From: Comamonas testosteroni
Lineage (GTDB): Bacteria > Pseudomonadota > Gammaproteobacteria > Burkholderiales > Burkholderiaceae_C
Length of the DNA: 64,000 bases
Direction of reading: 5' to 3'
Assembly (NCBI RefSeq): GCF_030505195.1
Contig: NZ_CP129672.1
Span: 2,204,501 to 2,268,500 of the forward strand
A program made the position numbers and the translations under genes. The notes below the pieces were generated by a model. It saw nothing but the letters and a program-made list of their open reading frames with translations. It was not told where the DNA came from and ran no database searches. This document shows, in pieces, positions 8,344-18,096 of this stretch (positions are counted from its first letter, which is position 1; every line of letters begins with the position of its first letter).

Positions 8344-9111
8344 TCAACCCTTATTGAGCTGGGCCAGTCGCTCGGGCGTGCCCACATCGACCCAGCGACC
8401 GGTGTAGAGCGAGGCTCCCACCCGGCCTGCCTGCATGGCGCGGCGCAGCAGCGGTGCCAGCGGCTCGCGCAGGCCTTCGGGGTTGCCCGGCTCCACATCG
8501 AGCCAGGGCTTCGCAAACAACTCGGCTTTCAGCAGCGCAATCGTGCTGTAGGTATAGCGTGCTCGCGCATCGTCGGCAGGCAGGTCCAGCGCCTTGCCGT
8601 CCTCGCTCAGGCCGAAGTCGCCGCGCGGATTGTGGGCAGGATTGGGCACCAGCCACAGGTGGGCCAGTTCATCGCTTTGCGCAAACGCTTGGGCAGCCTT
8701 CGCCGCAAAGCTGAAATCCGGGGCATAGACATCGCCTGCGGCCAGCCAGAAAACCCGGTCCAGCTGCGGCAGGGCGCGACTGATGCCGCCAGCGGTTTCA
8801 AAGGCTTTCTCGGGCTCCGCCGAATAGCAGAGCAATAGCTTCGCGCTCGCGCGCCCATCGGGCTGCGACACAAATTCATCGCCGAAATACGCGGGAATCT
8901 GCGCCCCCAGCCAGCCGGTATTGATGACGGCCCGCGGCACGCCGGCAGCAAGCAGCGCCTGCATGTGCAGCTGCAACAGCGGCACGCCCTGCACCTTGAG
9001 CAGCGGCTTGGGCGTGACATCGGTCAGCGGCCTCATGCGCTCGCCCCGGCCTGCGGCCAGCAGCATTGCAGGGGGTTGCACCAAGAGGGACGCAGCGTTT
9101 TCTACAGTCAT
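8344..9111 (-). CDS. murU: Sugar-1-phosphate nucleotidyltransferase, MurU-like
   Basis: A 255-residue NTP-transferase with the family start motif MLLAAGRGERMRPLTD and the lysine segment TPKPLLKV, a metal-binding GDVYAPD loop and a C-terminal GRWVDVGTPERL signature. The closest described proteins are MurU enzymes, which make UDP-MurNAc from MurNAc-1-phosphate in peptidoglycan recycling. The usual partner kinase gene amgK is not adjacent here, so a mannose- or glucose-1-phosphate specificity cannot be excluded. The ATG at 9111 gives an N-terminal extension of 15 residues before the motif; no clear Shine-Dalgarno is seen. It is divergent from tkt. The last 51 coding bases apart from the final two codons and stop are duplicated at 7180-7230. 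Confidence 0.82.
   Translation of the reverse strand: MTVENAASLLVQPPAMLLAAGRGERMRPLTDVTPKPLLKVQGVPLLQLHMQALLAAGVPRAVINTGWLGAQIPAYFGDEFVSQPDGRASAKLLLCYSAEPEKAFETAGGISRALPQLDRVFWLAAGDVYAPDFSFAAKAAQAFAQSDELAHLWLVPNPAHNPRGDFGLSEDGKALDLPADDARARYTYSTIALLKAELFAKPWLDVEPGNPEGLREPLAPLLRRAMQAGRVGASLYTGRWVDVGTPERLAQLNKG
8353..8403. repeat. 51-bp direct repeat, copy inside the nucleotidyltransferase gene
   Basis: In-gene partner of the copy at 7180-7230, perfect over 51 bases. It ends two codons before the stop codon, so the functional gene keeps its own Lys-Gly terminus while the orphan copy continues differently. Confidence 0.95.
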
Positions 9112-9264
9112 TGCAATCAGCGTTTCAACACGGTTTGGGGTGCGCAAGACACCTGTTTCTGGGGTTGTACTGTAGAGCATTGACCCGCATCCCGCCTGCG
9201 AAAATTGGGCCTCCATTAAAATGATGGGCTTAGCAGAATTACCCCTCCTTTTCGGAGCGCCCTG

Positions 9265-11313
9265 ATGGCCAACACTCAAAATATGGCGAATGCAATCCGT
9301 GCACTCGCAATGGATGCCGTTCAACAAGCCAATTCCGGCCACCCCGGTGCCCCCATGGGCATGGCCGACATGGCCGTAGCGCTGTGGAGCCGCCACCTCC
9401 AGCACAACCCCGTGAACCCTCACTGGGCCAATCGCGACCGCTTCATTCTGTCGAACGGTCACGGCTCCATGCTGATCTATGCGCTGCTGCACCTGAGCGG
9501 CTACAACCTGCCCATCGAAGAGCTGAAGAACTTCCGTCAGCTGCACAGCAAGACTGCCGGTCACCCCGAAGTGGGCATCACTGTCGGCGTGGAAACCACC
9601 ACCGGCCCTCTGGGCCAGGGCATCACCAATGCCGTGGGCTTTGCACTGGCTGAAAAGCTGCTGGCTGCCGAGTTCAACAAGGACAAGCACGAGATCGTCG
9701 ACCACCACACCTATGTGTTCCTGGGCGATGGCTGCCTGATGGAAGGCATCTCGCATGAAGCTGCGGCCCTGGCCGGTGCCTGGAAGCTGAACAAGCTGAT
9801 CGCCCTGTACGACGACAACGGCATCTCCATCGACGGCAAGGTGACCCCCTGGTTCATCGACAACACGCCCGAGCGTTTTGAAGCCTACGGCTGGAACGTG
9901 ATCCGCGCCGTGGACGGCCACAATGTGGACGCCCTGGACAAGGCCATCGCTGCCGCCAAGAAGAGCGCCGACAAGCCCACGCTGATCTGCTGCAAGACCC
10001 ATATCGGCAAGGGCTCGCCCAACCGTCAGGACACGGCCAAGGCCCACGGCGAACCTCTGGGTGCCGAAGAAATCGCGCTGACCCGCGCGGCTCTGGGCTG
10101 GACTTACGGCCCCTTCGAGATCCCTGCCGACGTCTACACCGACTGGAACGCCAAGGATCTGGGCACCAAGGCAGAAGCCGCCTGGAACGAAAAGTTCGCC
10201 GCCTACACGGCCGCCTTCCCCGAGCAGGCCGCCGAGTTCACCCGCCGCATGGCTGGCGATCTGCCCGCCAACTTCGGTGAAATCGCCGCCAAGATCGCCT
10301 CCGACGCCCATGACGCCGGCGCCACCGTGGCTAGCCGCAAGGCCAGCCAGCTGGCTCTGGAAGGCCTGACAGCCGCTCTGCCCGAGCTGCTGGGCGGCTC
10401 TGCCGACCTGACCGGCTCCAACCTGACCAACACCAAGTCCACTCCCTCTTTCCGCGTGGACGACAAGGGTGCCGTGGTCAAGACCGAAGAAGGCCAGATC
10501 GGCCGCCACATCAACTACGGTGTGCGCGAGTTCGGCATGGCAGCCATCATGAACGGTGTGGCGCTGCACGGCGGCTTCATCCCCTACGGCGGCACCTTCC
10601 TGACCTTCTCCGACTACAGCCGCAACGCCATCCGCATGGCGGCCCTGATGAAGCAGCGCGTGATCCACGTCTTCACGCACGACTCCATCGGCCTGGGCGA
10701 AGACGGCCCCACCCACCAGTCCATCGAGCACGCAGCCTCCCTGCGCCTGATCCCCGGTCTGGACGTGTGGCGCCCTGCCGACACCACCGAGACCGCAGTG
10801 GCCTGGGCCGTGGCCCTGAGCCAGAAGAACAAGCCCACAGCCATGCTGCTGAGCCGCCAGAACCTGGCTTACTCGCCCAAGAGCGAAGACGCTCTGGACG
10901 ACATCGCCTGCGGCGCCTATGTGCTCTCCGAGCCCAAGGATGTGGGCCTGAAGGGCAAGAAGGCCCAGGCCGTGATCATCGCCACCGGCTCCGAAGTGCA
11001 GCTGGCTCTGGCTGCCCAGAAGCAGCTGGCCGAACGCAAGATCGCCGTGCGCGTGGTCTCCATGCCCAGCACAACGACCTTCGACAAGCAGGATGTGAAG
11101 TACAAGAAAGCCGTGCTGCCCGCCGGCCTGCCCCGCATCGCCGTGGAAATGGGCGTGACCGACTTCTGGTGGAAGTACGGCTGCGCCGCCGTGGTCGGCA
11201 TCGACACCTACGGCGAATCCGCTCCCGCAGGCGTTCTGTTCAAGCACTTCGGCTTCACCGCAGAGAATGTGGCCGACACCGTGCAAGTGGCCCTGCAGAA
11301 CGCTGCCAAGTAA
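9265..11313 (+). CDS. tkt: Transketolase
   Basis: Thiamine-diphosphate enzyme of the non-oxidative pentose phosphate pathway, transferring two-carbon ketol units between sugar phosphates in the cytosol. At 682 residues it has normal length and all three domains: N-terminal PP domain with the TPP motif GDGCLMEG near residue 153 ending at the conserved Asn, the Pyr domain with [10 protein letters not shown] near residue 420, and the C-terminal domain. His-rich segments (GHPGAP, GHGSM, TAGHPE) are in place. GGAGCG precedes the ATG at 9265. Codon use is strongly biased to C-ending codons, as expected for a highly expressed gene. It is followed by a strong terminator, then gap. Confidence 0.97.
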   Translation: MANTQNMANAIRALAMDAVQQANSGHPGAPMGMADMAVALWSRHLQHNPVNPHWANRDRFILSNGHGSMLIYALLHLSGYNLPIEELKNFRQLHSKTAGHPEVGITVGVETTTGPLGQGITNAVGFALAEKLLAAEFNKDKHEIVDHHTYVFLGDGCLMEGISHEAAALAGAWKLNKLIALYDDNGISIDGKVTPWFIDNTPERFEAYGWNVIRAVDGHNVDALDKAIAAAKKSADKPTLICCKTHIGKGSPNRQDTAKAHGEPLGAEEIALTRAALGWTYGPFEIPADVYTDWNAKDLGTKAEAAWNEKFAAYTAAFPEQAAEFTRRMAGDLPANFGEIAAKIASDAHDAGATVASRKASQLALEGLTAALPELLGGSADLTGSNLTNTKSTPSFRVDDKGAVVKTEEGQIGRHINYGVREFGMAAIMNGVALHGGFIPYGGTFLTFSDYSRNAIRMAALMKQRVIHVFTHDSIGLGEDGPTHQSIEHAASLRLIPGLDVWRPADTTETAVAWAVALSQKNKPTAMLLSRQNLAYSPKSEDALDDIACGAYVLSEPKDVGLKGKKAQAVIIATGSEVQLALAAQKQLAERKIAVRVVSMPSTTTFDKQDVKYKKAVLPAGLPRIAVEMGVTDFWWKYGCAAVVGIDTYGESAPAGVLFKHFGFTAENVADTVQVALQNAAK

Positions 11314-11317
11314 GCGC

Positions 11318-11342
11318 AAAAGGGGCCTCGTGCCCCTTTTTT
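11318..11342 (+). terminator. Rho-independent terminator after tkt
   Basis: AAAAGGGGC, a five-base loop, then GCCCCTTTTTT immediately after the tkt stop codon: a GC stem followed by a T run. Confidence 0.9.
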
Positions 11343-11350
11343 CCGGCTGA

Positions 11351-12454
<1,104 letters not shown>

Positions 12455-12486
12455 TCTTCACGATTACATGCCAAAACAGGCTCAAT

Positions 12487-12520
12487 CGCTTATCAGATAA
12501 GCGCTGAAAGCTATCAAAAA
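12487..12520 (+). repeat. Dispersed extragenic repeat, copy 1
   Basis: CGCTTATC and ATAAGCG flank a two-base centre, followed by CTGAAAGCTATCAAAAA. It is a full copy, 33 bases past the gap stop codon and abutting its terminator. Confidence 0.8.
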
Positions 12521-12552
12521 GCCAGCATGGGACGCCATGCTGGCTTTTTTTC
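12521..12552 (+). terminator. Rho-independent terminator after gap
   Basis: GCCAGCATG and CATGCTGGC arms with a short GGACGC-type loop, followed by eight T residues. Confidence 0.92.
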
Positions 12553-12663
12553 GCCCCGCAAGACCGGAATCGGCCGGAGCATGTCTCGGATACATTTGTA
12601 ACGCGCAGCCGCCACCAACACCCAAGGGCACGAAGCGATGCCACTTCCTCAGACTAGGCCGCC

Positions 12664-14166
12664 ATGTTTATTGCGATTCCTCTTGAGAACAAGCCTTCCT
12701 GGCGCTCACCGCCCTGGATGACGGTGCTGCTCATCATCATCAACTGCGTGATCTTCTGGGGCTGGCAGGCCCCCGAGGAACATGCCGTGGAAAAAGCGGC
12801 CCGGCAATATGCCCAGACCGCCTTGCCAACGCTGGAGCTGCCACCGTTCCTGGCCTATCTTGAGGAGCAATCCGCCCAGGGCAGCAAGCGTTTTGACCGG
12901 CACACGCTGCAGGCAGTACGAAAGCTCTATCAGCACAAGGCCTATGCCCAGCTCTATGCGCTGCTGTGGCAGGAAAAGAAATTCCGCCAGCGCCTGCTGG
13001 ACGGCCAGGTCATCACCGCCAGCCACCCACGCCATGCGCACTGGCAAGCTGCGCGTGCCGCCTTTGCGCCCCATGAGCCGCGCGGCAGCTTTACCGAGCG
13101 CTGGTCCATGAGCTATGAGAACGGCGCCGGCTGGCAGCCCCTGCAGGCCTTCACCTCCACCTTCCTGCATGGCAGCACCAGTCATCTGCTGGGCAATATG
13201 GTGTTTCTGTTCCTGTTCGGCTTCACCCTGGAGCTGGCTTTGGGGGCCTTCACCTATCTGGCCTTCTATGTGATCGGCGGCATCGGCGCCTCGCTGTTCG
13301 CACTGATGTTCTACGCCGGCATGGGCGGTTACGGCCTAGGGGCATCGGGTGCGATTTCGGCCCTCATGGCCATGTATGCGGTGATGTACCGCATGCGGCG
13401 CATCCGCTTCTTCTACATGCTGCTGTTCTACTTCAACTACGCAAGCTGGCCGGCCCTGATCATGCTGCCGGTCTGGATGGGTGTGGAGCTGCTGCAGCAT
13501 CTTCTGGGTGGCAAGCAGGTGGCCTATATGGCGCACTTTGGCGGTCTGCTGACGGGCGCCCTGCTGATGTGGGGCTATATGCGTCTGCAGACCGTCGCCG
13601 CGCCGGTCAACGAAGAAGAGCAGGCACTGGCCGCCGCCCGGCCGCTGGCCGAGGCCGTGGCCCGTGCCCAGCGCCATACCGATGCGCTGGCATTTGACCG
13701 CGCTGCTCCGGCCTGGCGCGAAGCGGCACGTCTGGCCCCCTCGGATCTGGCCATTCTGCGGGCCTGGTTTGAAAGCTCTCGCCATCAGCCCGCCAGCGAG
13801 GACTTTCATGCTGCGGCGCGACGTATCTTCAAGCTGCCGGCCACCACGGACGCCGAACGCCAGCTGCAACTGGCCAGCTATCGCAGCTATCGGCAGCGCG
13901 CACAGCCCGCAACGCGCATAAGCGCCGACACCATGCATGGACTGGTGCGCAGCTTCGTGCACCTGGGAGCCCTGCCCGAGGCCGAAAAACTATGCCGCAG
14001 CCTGCACAAGCTGGCAGATCACCCCCAATGGCCGGCAAGCTTGCTGCTGCTGGTCAACGGCCTGGCCCAGGCCGGACGTGTGCAGGAGGCCAAAGCCTGG
14101 CTGCCCCTGCTGCAGCAATCGGCTCCTGAGGAAGCTCTCACGCGCTGGCTGGCACAACAGCACTAG
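12664..14166 (+). CDS. Rhomboid-family intramembrane serine protease with helical C-terminal domain
   Basis: A 500-residue protein. A first membrane segment (about 18-36) is followed by an unusual soluble insertion of about 120 residues, then the rhomboid core with the HGSTSHLLGNM segment near 170-180, the catalytic GASG loop (Ser228) and the paired His291 in YMAHFGGLLTG, giving an intact Ser-His dyad. Residues about 310-500 are soluble, helical and Ala/Leu-rich, like TPR-type repeats. It would cleave membrane-spanning substrates within the bilayer; the substrate is unknown. It is convergent with a membrane/helical-repeat protein gene downstream. Confidence 0.88.
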   Translation: MFIAIPLENKPSWRSPPWMTVLLIIINCVIFWGWQAPEEHAVEKAARQYAQTALPTLELPPFLAYLEEQSAQGSKRFDRHTLQAVRKLYQHKAYAQLYALLWQEKKFRQRLLDGQVITASHPRHAHWQAARAAFAPHEPRGSFTERWSMSYENGAGWQPLQAFTSTFLHGSTSHLLGNMVFLFLFGFTLELALGAFTYLAFYVIGGIGASLFALMFYAGMGGYGLGASGAISALMAMYAVMYRMRRIRFFYMLLFYFNYASWPALIMLPVWMGVELLQHLLGGKQVAYMAHFGGLLTGALLMWGYMRLQTVAAPVNEEEQALAAARPLAEAVARAQRHTDALAFDRAAPAWREAARLAPSDLAILRAWFESSRHQPASEDFHAAARRIFKLPATTDAERQLQLASYRSYRQRAQPATRISADTMHGLVRSFVHLGALPEAEKLCRSLHKLADHPQWPASLLLLVNGLAQAGRVQEAKAWLPLLQQSAPEEALTRWLAQQH

Positions 14167-14183
14167 CCAGCGTCGAGTCACGC

Positions 14184-15518
14184 TCAGATCTTGGCCTCAA
14201 GCTCCTGCAGCTCCTCACGCAGCACCCACTGCGCCTCCTTGGTGCTCTCGTGCTCGGGAAAGAGCTGCTTCATGCGCATGTAAACGGCCACCCCCTGCAT
14301 GGGCTGCTCCACGCCCTGCTTGTAGGCGCGCACCATCAACTCCAGCATGAACGGAATCAGACTGCTGCCGGCGAAGCGCTTCTCAAAATCCTTGGCCAGG
14401 ATCAAAACATACCTGGGCTTGCCGGCCTTCCAGGCCTGCTGTGCCAACTCGTAACTGAGCTGGGCCGAATCGAGCTTGAAGTCCGGCTTGCGCTTGACGC
14501 AGCTCACCCAGGCCTCCAGGGCCTCGCTGGCGCGCTGCTGGGCGAGCAGCATGGGAATGAAGCGCTGGCCCAGCTCCACCAGGGCCTCCGCGCGTTCGGT
14601 CAGCTTGAGCACCCGGAAGTAACGGCGGCAATCGGGCAGGCTCTCATAGTCCTCCCGCTGCCATTCGCGCGCCTGATTCACGGCCTCGTCCATCTTGTTG
14701 TCCTGCACCAGCCTGGCCACCAGCGCATCGCGACGCCTGGCCTCCAGGGCCGCAGGGTCGATCTGCACGGTCGCAGGCCCCTCGGGCGCTTGCACGGGGT
14801 CGATATCCAGTGCCGCATGGTGCTGGTACATGACATAGCCGATCATGGCCGCCATCACCCAGCTGAAATAAATCATCACAAAGCTCACCAGGGGCAGCAC
14901 CAATCCGGGTGCCGCAACCTTGAGCAGCATCGCCAGGACCATGGGCGAGCCCTGCTGCAGCAGAAACAGGAAAAAGCACAGCAGCAGATAGGACTTGCCG
15001 ATACCGAAAATCGTCGCCAGCAGCTCGAACGGATTAACGGCCGAGCTCAGGCTATTGGTATTGATCAGCACCATCCAGGTGGCAGGAATCAGGAAGGCCA
15101 CCAGAAGATTGGCAACCACGCCCAAGCTCAGGCTGCGGGTCGCCATAAAGCCCACGAATATCCCGAAAACGACGAGTACCCCGAAGAATTTCCAGGGCAG
15201 CCATTTCCAGTCCTCATCGACCTGACTGGATCGGAAATCGGAGCTATGGGTAATTCCACGAGATGCCAGCGCCGAAACCTTGAATGCATAACGGCTGACT
15301 GCCAGCATCAAGCCCAGACCCACAAACAAGACTCCAATCCACCCGAACATCAAGCCATAACTGCATGCCGACAACAGCAATGCATAGAGCAAAGGCTCGG
15401 TCTGCAGAGGAAACAGAAAAAAGCTATTGAGCTTTTGCCAGAACGGAGGGATTTTCCAGTCGGAAGAATCACCTTTTTGGTGAACACCACGTATCGAATT
15501 CAATGCCTGCTCTCCCAC
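14184..15518 (-). CDS. Membrane protein with C-terminal helical repeats, unknown function
   Basis: A 444-residue protein. The first 240 residues hold about six hydrophobic helices. The remaining 200 are soluble, helical and TPR-like (for example LTERAEALVELGQRFIPMLLAQQRASEALEAW). No catalytic motif is visible and the protein is not recognised. The GTG at 15518 is used; a TTG at 15503 has GGGAG eight bases upstream and is a serious alternative. The gene is convergent with the rhomboid gene. Both proteins join a membrane part to a cytosolic helical-repeat domain, so a shared role is possible but unproven. Confidence 0.72.
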   Translation of the reverse strand: MGEQALNSIRGVHQKGDSSDWKIPPFWQKLNSFFLFPLQTEPLLYALLLSACSYGLMFGWIGVLFVGLGLMLAVSRYAFKVSALASRGITHSSDFRSSQVDEDWKWLPWKFFGVLVVFGIFVGFMATRSLSLGVVANLLVAFLIPATWMVLINTNSLSSAVNPFELLATIFGIGKSYLLLCFFLFLLQQGSPMVLAMLLKVAAPGLVLPLVSFVMIYFSWVMAAMIGYVMYQHHAALDIDPVQAPEGPATVQIDPAALEARRRDALVARLVQDNKMDEAVNQAREWQREDYESLPDCRRYFRVLKLTERAEALVELGQRFIPMLLAQQRASEALEAWVSCVKRKPDFKLDSAQLSYELAQQAWKAGKPRYVLILAKDFEKRFAGSSLIPFMLELMVRAYKQGVEQPMQGVAVYMRMKQLFPEHESTKEAQWVLREELQELEAKI

Positions 15519-15807
15519 TCTCGGTTTGATGAATCATCTGCAAGCCCGCTTGCAGTGACCTAATCCGCTCTGTTATTGCCCGATTTTTCTTTGAAATCGG
15601 GTCATTGCGGAATTCTGCGGTAGAAATTCGCCCTGAATCCAAATACCGATAAACAGCCGGCATATTGCTTTTTTCGCTTGCCAAAAACCCCGTAAATGCT
15701 TTTGCAGTCATGCTTGCTGGCCAAGCAGCCTTGACCTGATAACGGATATGACTGCAAGGATTGCAGGCAGCGCTTAAAGTGGCCCAGGTTTTATGGAGAA
15801 GCAGCGA

Positions 15808-16224
15808 ATGATTCACAGCGCACACGCACAAAGCAGCCCCACCCCGTATCGCATCACTCTGACCGATGCCCAAGGCCATGTCTGGCATGCCGATGAACCC
15901 GTGAATGATGGCGGCGCCGACACCGCGCCCAACCCCATGCAGCTCATGCTCTCGGCCCTGGGAGCCTGCACGGCCATTACCCTGCACATGTACGCGGGTC
16001 GCAAGCAGTGGCCGCTAAGCCATGTCGATGTGGATCTGCAACTCAACCCCGATGGCAAGCCCGCAGATGCCAACCAGATCACGCGCAGCATCACCTTGCA
16101 TGGCGAGCTGGACGACGAGCAGCGCCAGCGCCTGCTGCAGATTGCCAATGCCTGCCCCGTGCACAAACTGCTGGAAGGCAAGGTTTCGATCCCTACCGCC
16201 TTGACCGAAGCCGCACAGGCATGA
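15808..16224 (+). CDS. OsmC-family protein
   Basis: A 138-residue OsmC/Ohr-type cytosolic protein of the hydroperoxide and osmotic stress superfamily. The pattern NPMQLMLSALGACTAITLHMY with a conserved Cys, and a second Cys in NACPVHKLLEG, matches the redox pair of OsmC proteins. GGAGAAG lies at ideal distance before the ATG at 15808, which is preferred to an ATG five codons earlier. It is transcribed alone. It resembles the YhfA/uncharacterised OsmC branch more than Ohr, so peroxidase activity on organic hydroperoxides is only probable. Confidence 0.87.
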   Translation: MIHSAHAQSSPTPYRITLTDAQGHVWHADEPVNDGGADTAPNPMQLMLSALGACTAITLHMYAGRKQWPLSHVDVDLQLNPDGKPADANQITRSITLHGELDDEQRQRLLQIANACPVHKLLEGKVSIPTALTEAAQA

Positions 16225-16312
16225 AAAAAGGCACCTCACGCCGGACACTGCATGGTGCTCGCCCCCTCCGGGAGGGACGCTTTTCATCCCGGGGGACTGC
16301 CCGGCGATAAAA

Positions 16313-16340
16313 AAAGCCCTGCAGTCACCTGCAGGGCTTT
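16313..16340 (-). terminator. Rho-independent terminator of the 93-residue protein gene
   Basis: A perfect 12-bp stem (AAAGCCCTGCAG / CTGCAGGGCTTT) with a four-base loop. On the minus strand it is followed by a seven-base T run, so it mainly serves the gene at 16364-16645. Confidence 0.88.
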
Positions 16341-16363
16341 GGTCGCTGTGGTGTGTAACTTGA

Positions 16364-16645
16364 TTACACCGTCACCTCCAGCGCACCGACTTCCACATAG
16401 TGTTCGAACTCACGTTTGGCCAGCGATGCGGTCTCGGGCTGCTGGTCCTCGGGGTCGACCCAGGACAGCACATAGCTGGCGATGGCGGTATCGACCTTCA
16501 TCTCTATGCCCATGGGAATCTGCTCGGACGGACCATCTCCGACACGATGCTCCACCTTGCCAGTGACGCGAGCGGCAAAGTGCTCGGGATACAGCTGGAT
16601 CTCGACTGCCGAGATCTGGTTGCCTTGAGTGCTGTGTTCGTTCAT
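16364..16645 (-). CDS. Small hypothetical protein
   Basis: A 93-residue acidic protein with no signal or membrane segment and no family I recognise. GGAGGAAT sits seven bases before the ATG at 16645, a strong ribosome-binding site that makes the gene credible, and a strong terminator follows. Composition is ordinary for the genome. It stands alone between the OsmC gene (convergent) and a pirin gene (divergent). Confidence 0.68.
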   Translation of the reverse strand: MNEHSTQGNQISAVEIQLYPEHFAARVTGKVEHRVGDGPSEQIPMGIEMKVDTAIASYVLSWVDPEDQQPETASLAKREFEHYVEVGALEVTV

Positions 16646-16877
16646 GTTTATTCCTCCTGCAGTTGTTAGGTCGCTGCGCACGAATTGCGCAACGTGAAAG
16701 CCACTGCTAGCGGCCTACGCCTTAACTTAGCCGACTCCTGGCGGAGTCCTTGTCAGCCTATTGGCTGAATCCTCACAGTGATGTAACTGCGTGCAAGGCG
16801 TTGCTGCATTCTGCCGTCTGATTGCGCGAATACCGCATATCCCTGACACTCGAATCTCTTCGCCGTCAGGATTTGTC

Positions 16878-17810
16878 ATGAGTGAATCAAAGAACTTACA
16901 ACGTCTACCCACCCGTATAGCCGATGTTGGCGGCATCCCCATCCACCGTGCCATTCCTCAGGCCGCGCTGCGCAAAGTAGGGGCCTGGTGCTTCCTCGAC
17001 CACGCCGGCCCGGCCGTCCCCCCTCCACCCGGCATGCAGGTCGGGCCCCATCCTCATATCGGCCTGCAGACTTTCACCTGGATGATCGAGGGCGAGGTAC
17101 TGCACCGCGACAGCCTGGGCAGCGAGCAGATCATCCGCCCCGGCCAGGTCAATCTGATGACGGCCGGCCGCGGCATTGCCCATTCCGAAGAAGCCCAGAC
17201 ACTGGGCGTGCATGCAGCCCAGTTGTGGATTGCCTTGCCCGACAGCCATCGCCATACTGCACCCCGCTTCCAGCATTATCCCGACCTGCCCAGGACCGAG
17301 ATCGGCGACTTTGCCGTGACCGTGCTGGCCGGTGAAGCCCTCGGTCTGGCGGCCCCCGCAGAAGTCCACTCCCCGCTGATGGGCGTGGACCTTCTGGCCT
17401 GCGGCACAGCCGGCCAAGCGTGCGCCACCATGCCGCTGCGCGCCGACTTCGAGCATGCGGTGATGAGCCTGTCAGGCGAGGTGAAGGTCGAAGGCCAGGT
17501 TCTGCCCTCACAGGAGCTGATTTATCTGCCTGTGGGCACGCGGGAAGTGCAGCTGGAATGCACGCCCGGCAGCCGCCTCATCATCATCGGGGGCGAACCC
17601 ATGGATGAAGCCATCTTGCTGTGGTGGAACTTTGTGGCCCGCACCACCGAAGAGATGCAACAGGCCCAGCAGCAATGGGAGGCAGAGGCAGCCACTGATG
17701 CGGAACTCGTCAACGGCCAGCCACGCCGTTTCGGCAAGCCCGTGGCCTCGCCCCTGAAGTCTCTGCACTCTCCCTCACTGGCTGGCGTCAGCCTGCGAGC
17801 CTCCAGATAA
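16878..17810 (+). CDS. Pirin-family protein 1
   Basis: A 310-residue two-domain cupin of the pirin family. The iron-ligand motifs are present: GPHPHIGLQT (His-x-His) and GIAHSEE (His-x-Glu). Bacterial pirins have been reported as quercetin dioxygenases or as modulators of central enzymes; the function here is open. The ATG at 16878 follows CAGGA; an open extension upstream is not conserved-looking. It is one of three pirin genes in the window and, unlike the third, has no LysR or hydrolase partner. A perfect 33-bp palindrome lies 14 bases after the stop. Confidence 0.88.
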   Translation: MSESKNLQRLPTRIADVGGIPIHRAIPQAALRKVGAWCFLDHAGPAVPPPPGMQVGPHPHIGLQTFTWMIEGEVLHRDSLGSEQIIRPGQVNLMTAGRGIAHSEEAQTLGVHAAQLWIALPDSHRHTAPRFQHYPDLPRTEIGDFAVTVLAGEALGLAAPAEVHSPLMGVDLLACGTAGQACATMPLRADFEHAVMSLSGEVKVEGQVLPSQELIYLPVGTREVQLECTPGSRLIIIGGEPMDEAILLWWNFVARTTEEMQQAQQQWEAEAATDAELVNGQPRRFGKPVASPLKSLHSPSLAGVSLRASR

Positions 17811-17824
17811 TCCTGCCAGCGCTT

Positions 17825-17857
17825 ATTCAATTCGCACCAATTTGGTGCGAATTGAAT
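17825..17857. promoter_or_regulatory. Perfect 33-bp palindrome between pirin and aspA
   Basis: Sixteen-base arms ATTCAATTCGCACCAA and TTGGTGCGAATTGAAT around a single T. As RNA it would form a very stable hairpin followed by TTT, so it may terminate the pirin transcript. As DNA its length and symmetry also suit an operator upstream of aspA. The sequence alone does not decide. Confidence 0.7.
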
Positions 17858-17891
17858 TTTCCAAAAAGAAAAATAAAAGCATCTTTGCAAG

Positions 17892-17915
17892 TTTTGATAG
17901 CTTTTGAACGCTTTT
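17892..17915 (-). repeat. Dispersed extragenic repeat, copy 2
   Basis: Inverted copy: TTTTGATAGC then TTTTGAACGCTTTT, upstream of aspA and near the palindrome. Confidence 0.6.
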
Positions 17916-18096
17916 AGCGGCAATGCACTCTCCTCAAGAGAAGGCGACCCGGACGTTATGCATGAAACGTTTGGACTCATGCATGCCAAGCTTTCATAAT
18001 CGAGCCAACGCCCTGGCCACGAGAATGCGACCGCCGCTTTTCGTCCGGGGCGTTGCCACGTCCTGCCCAACTCAACTTTGCAAAGAAAGCCGATCA

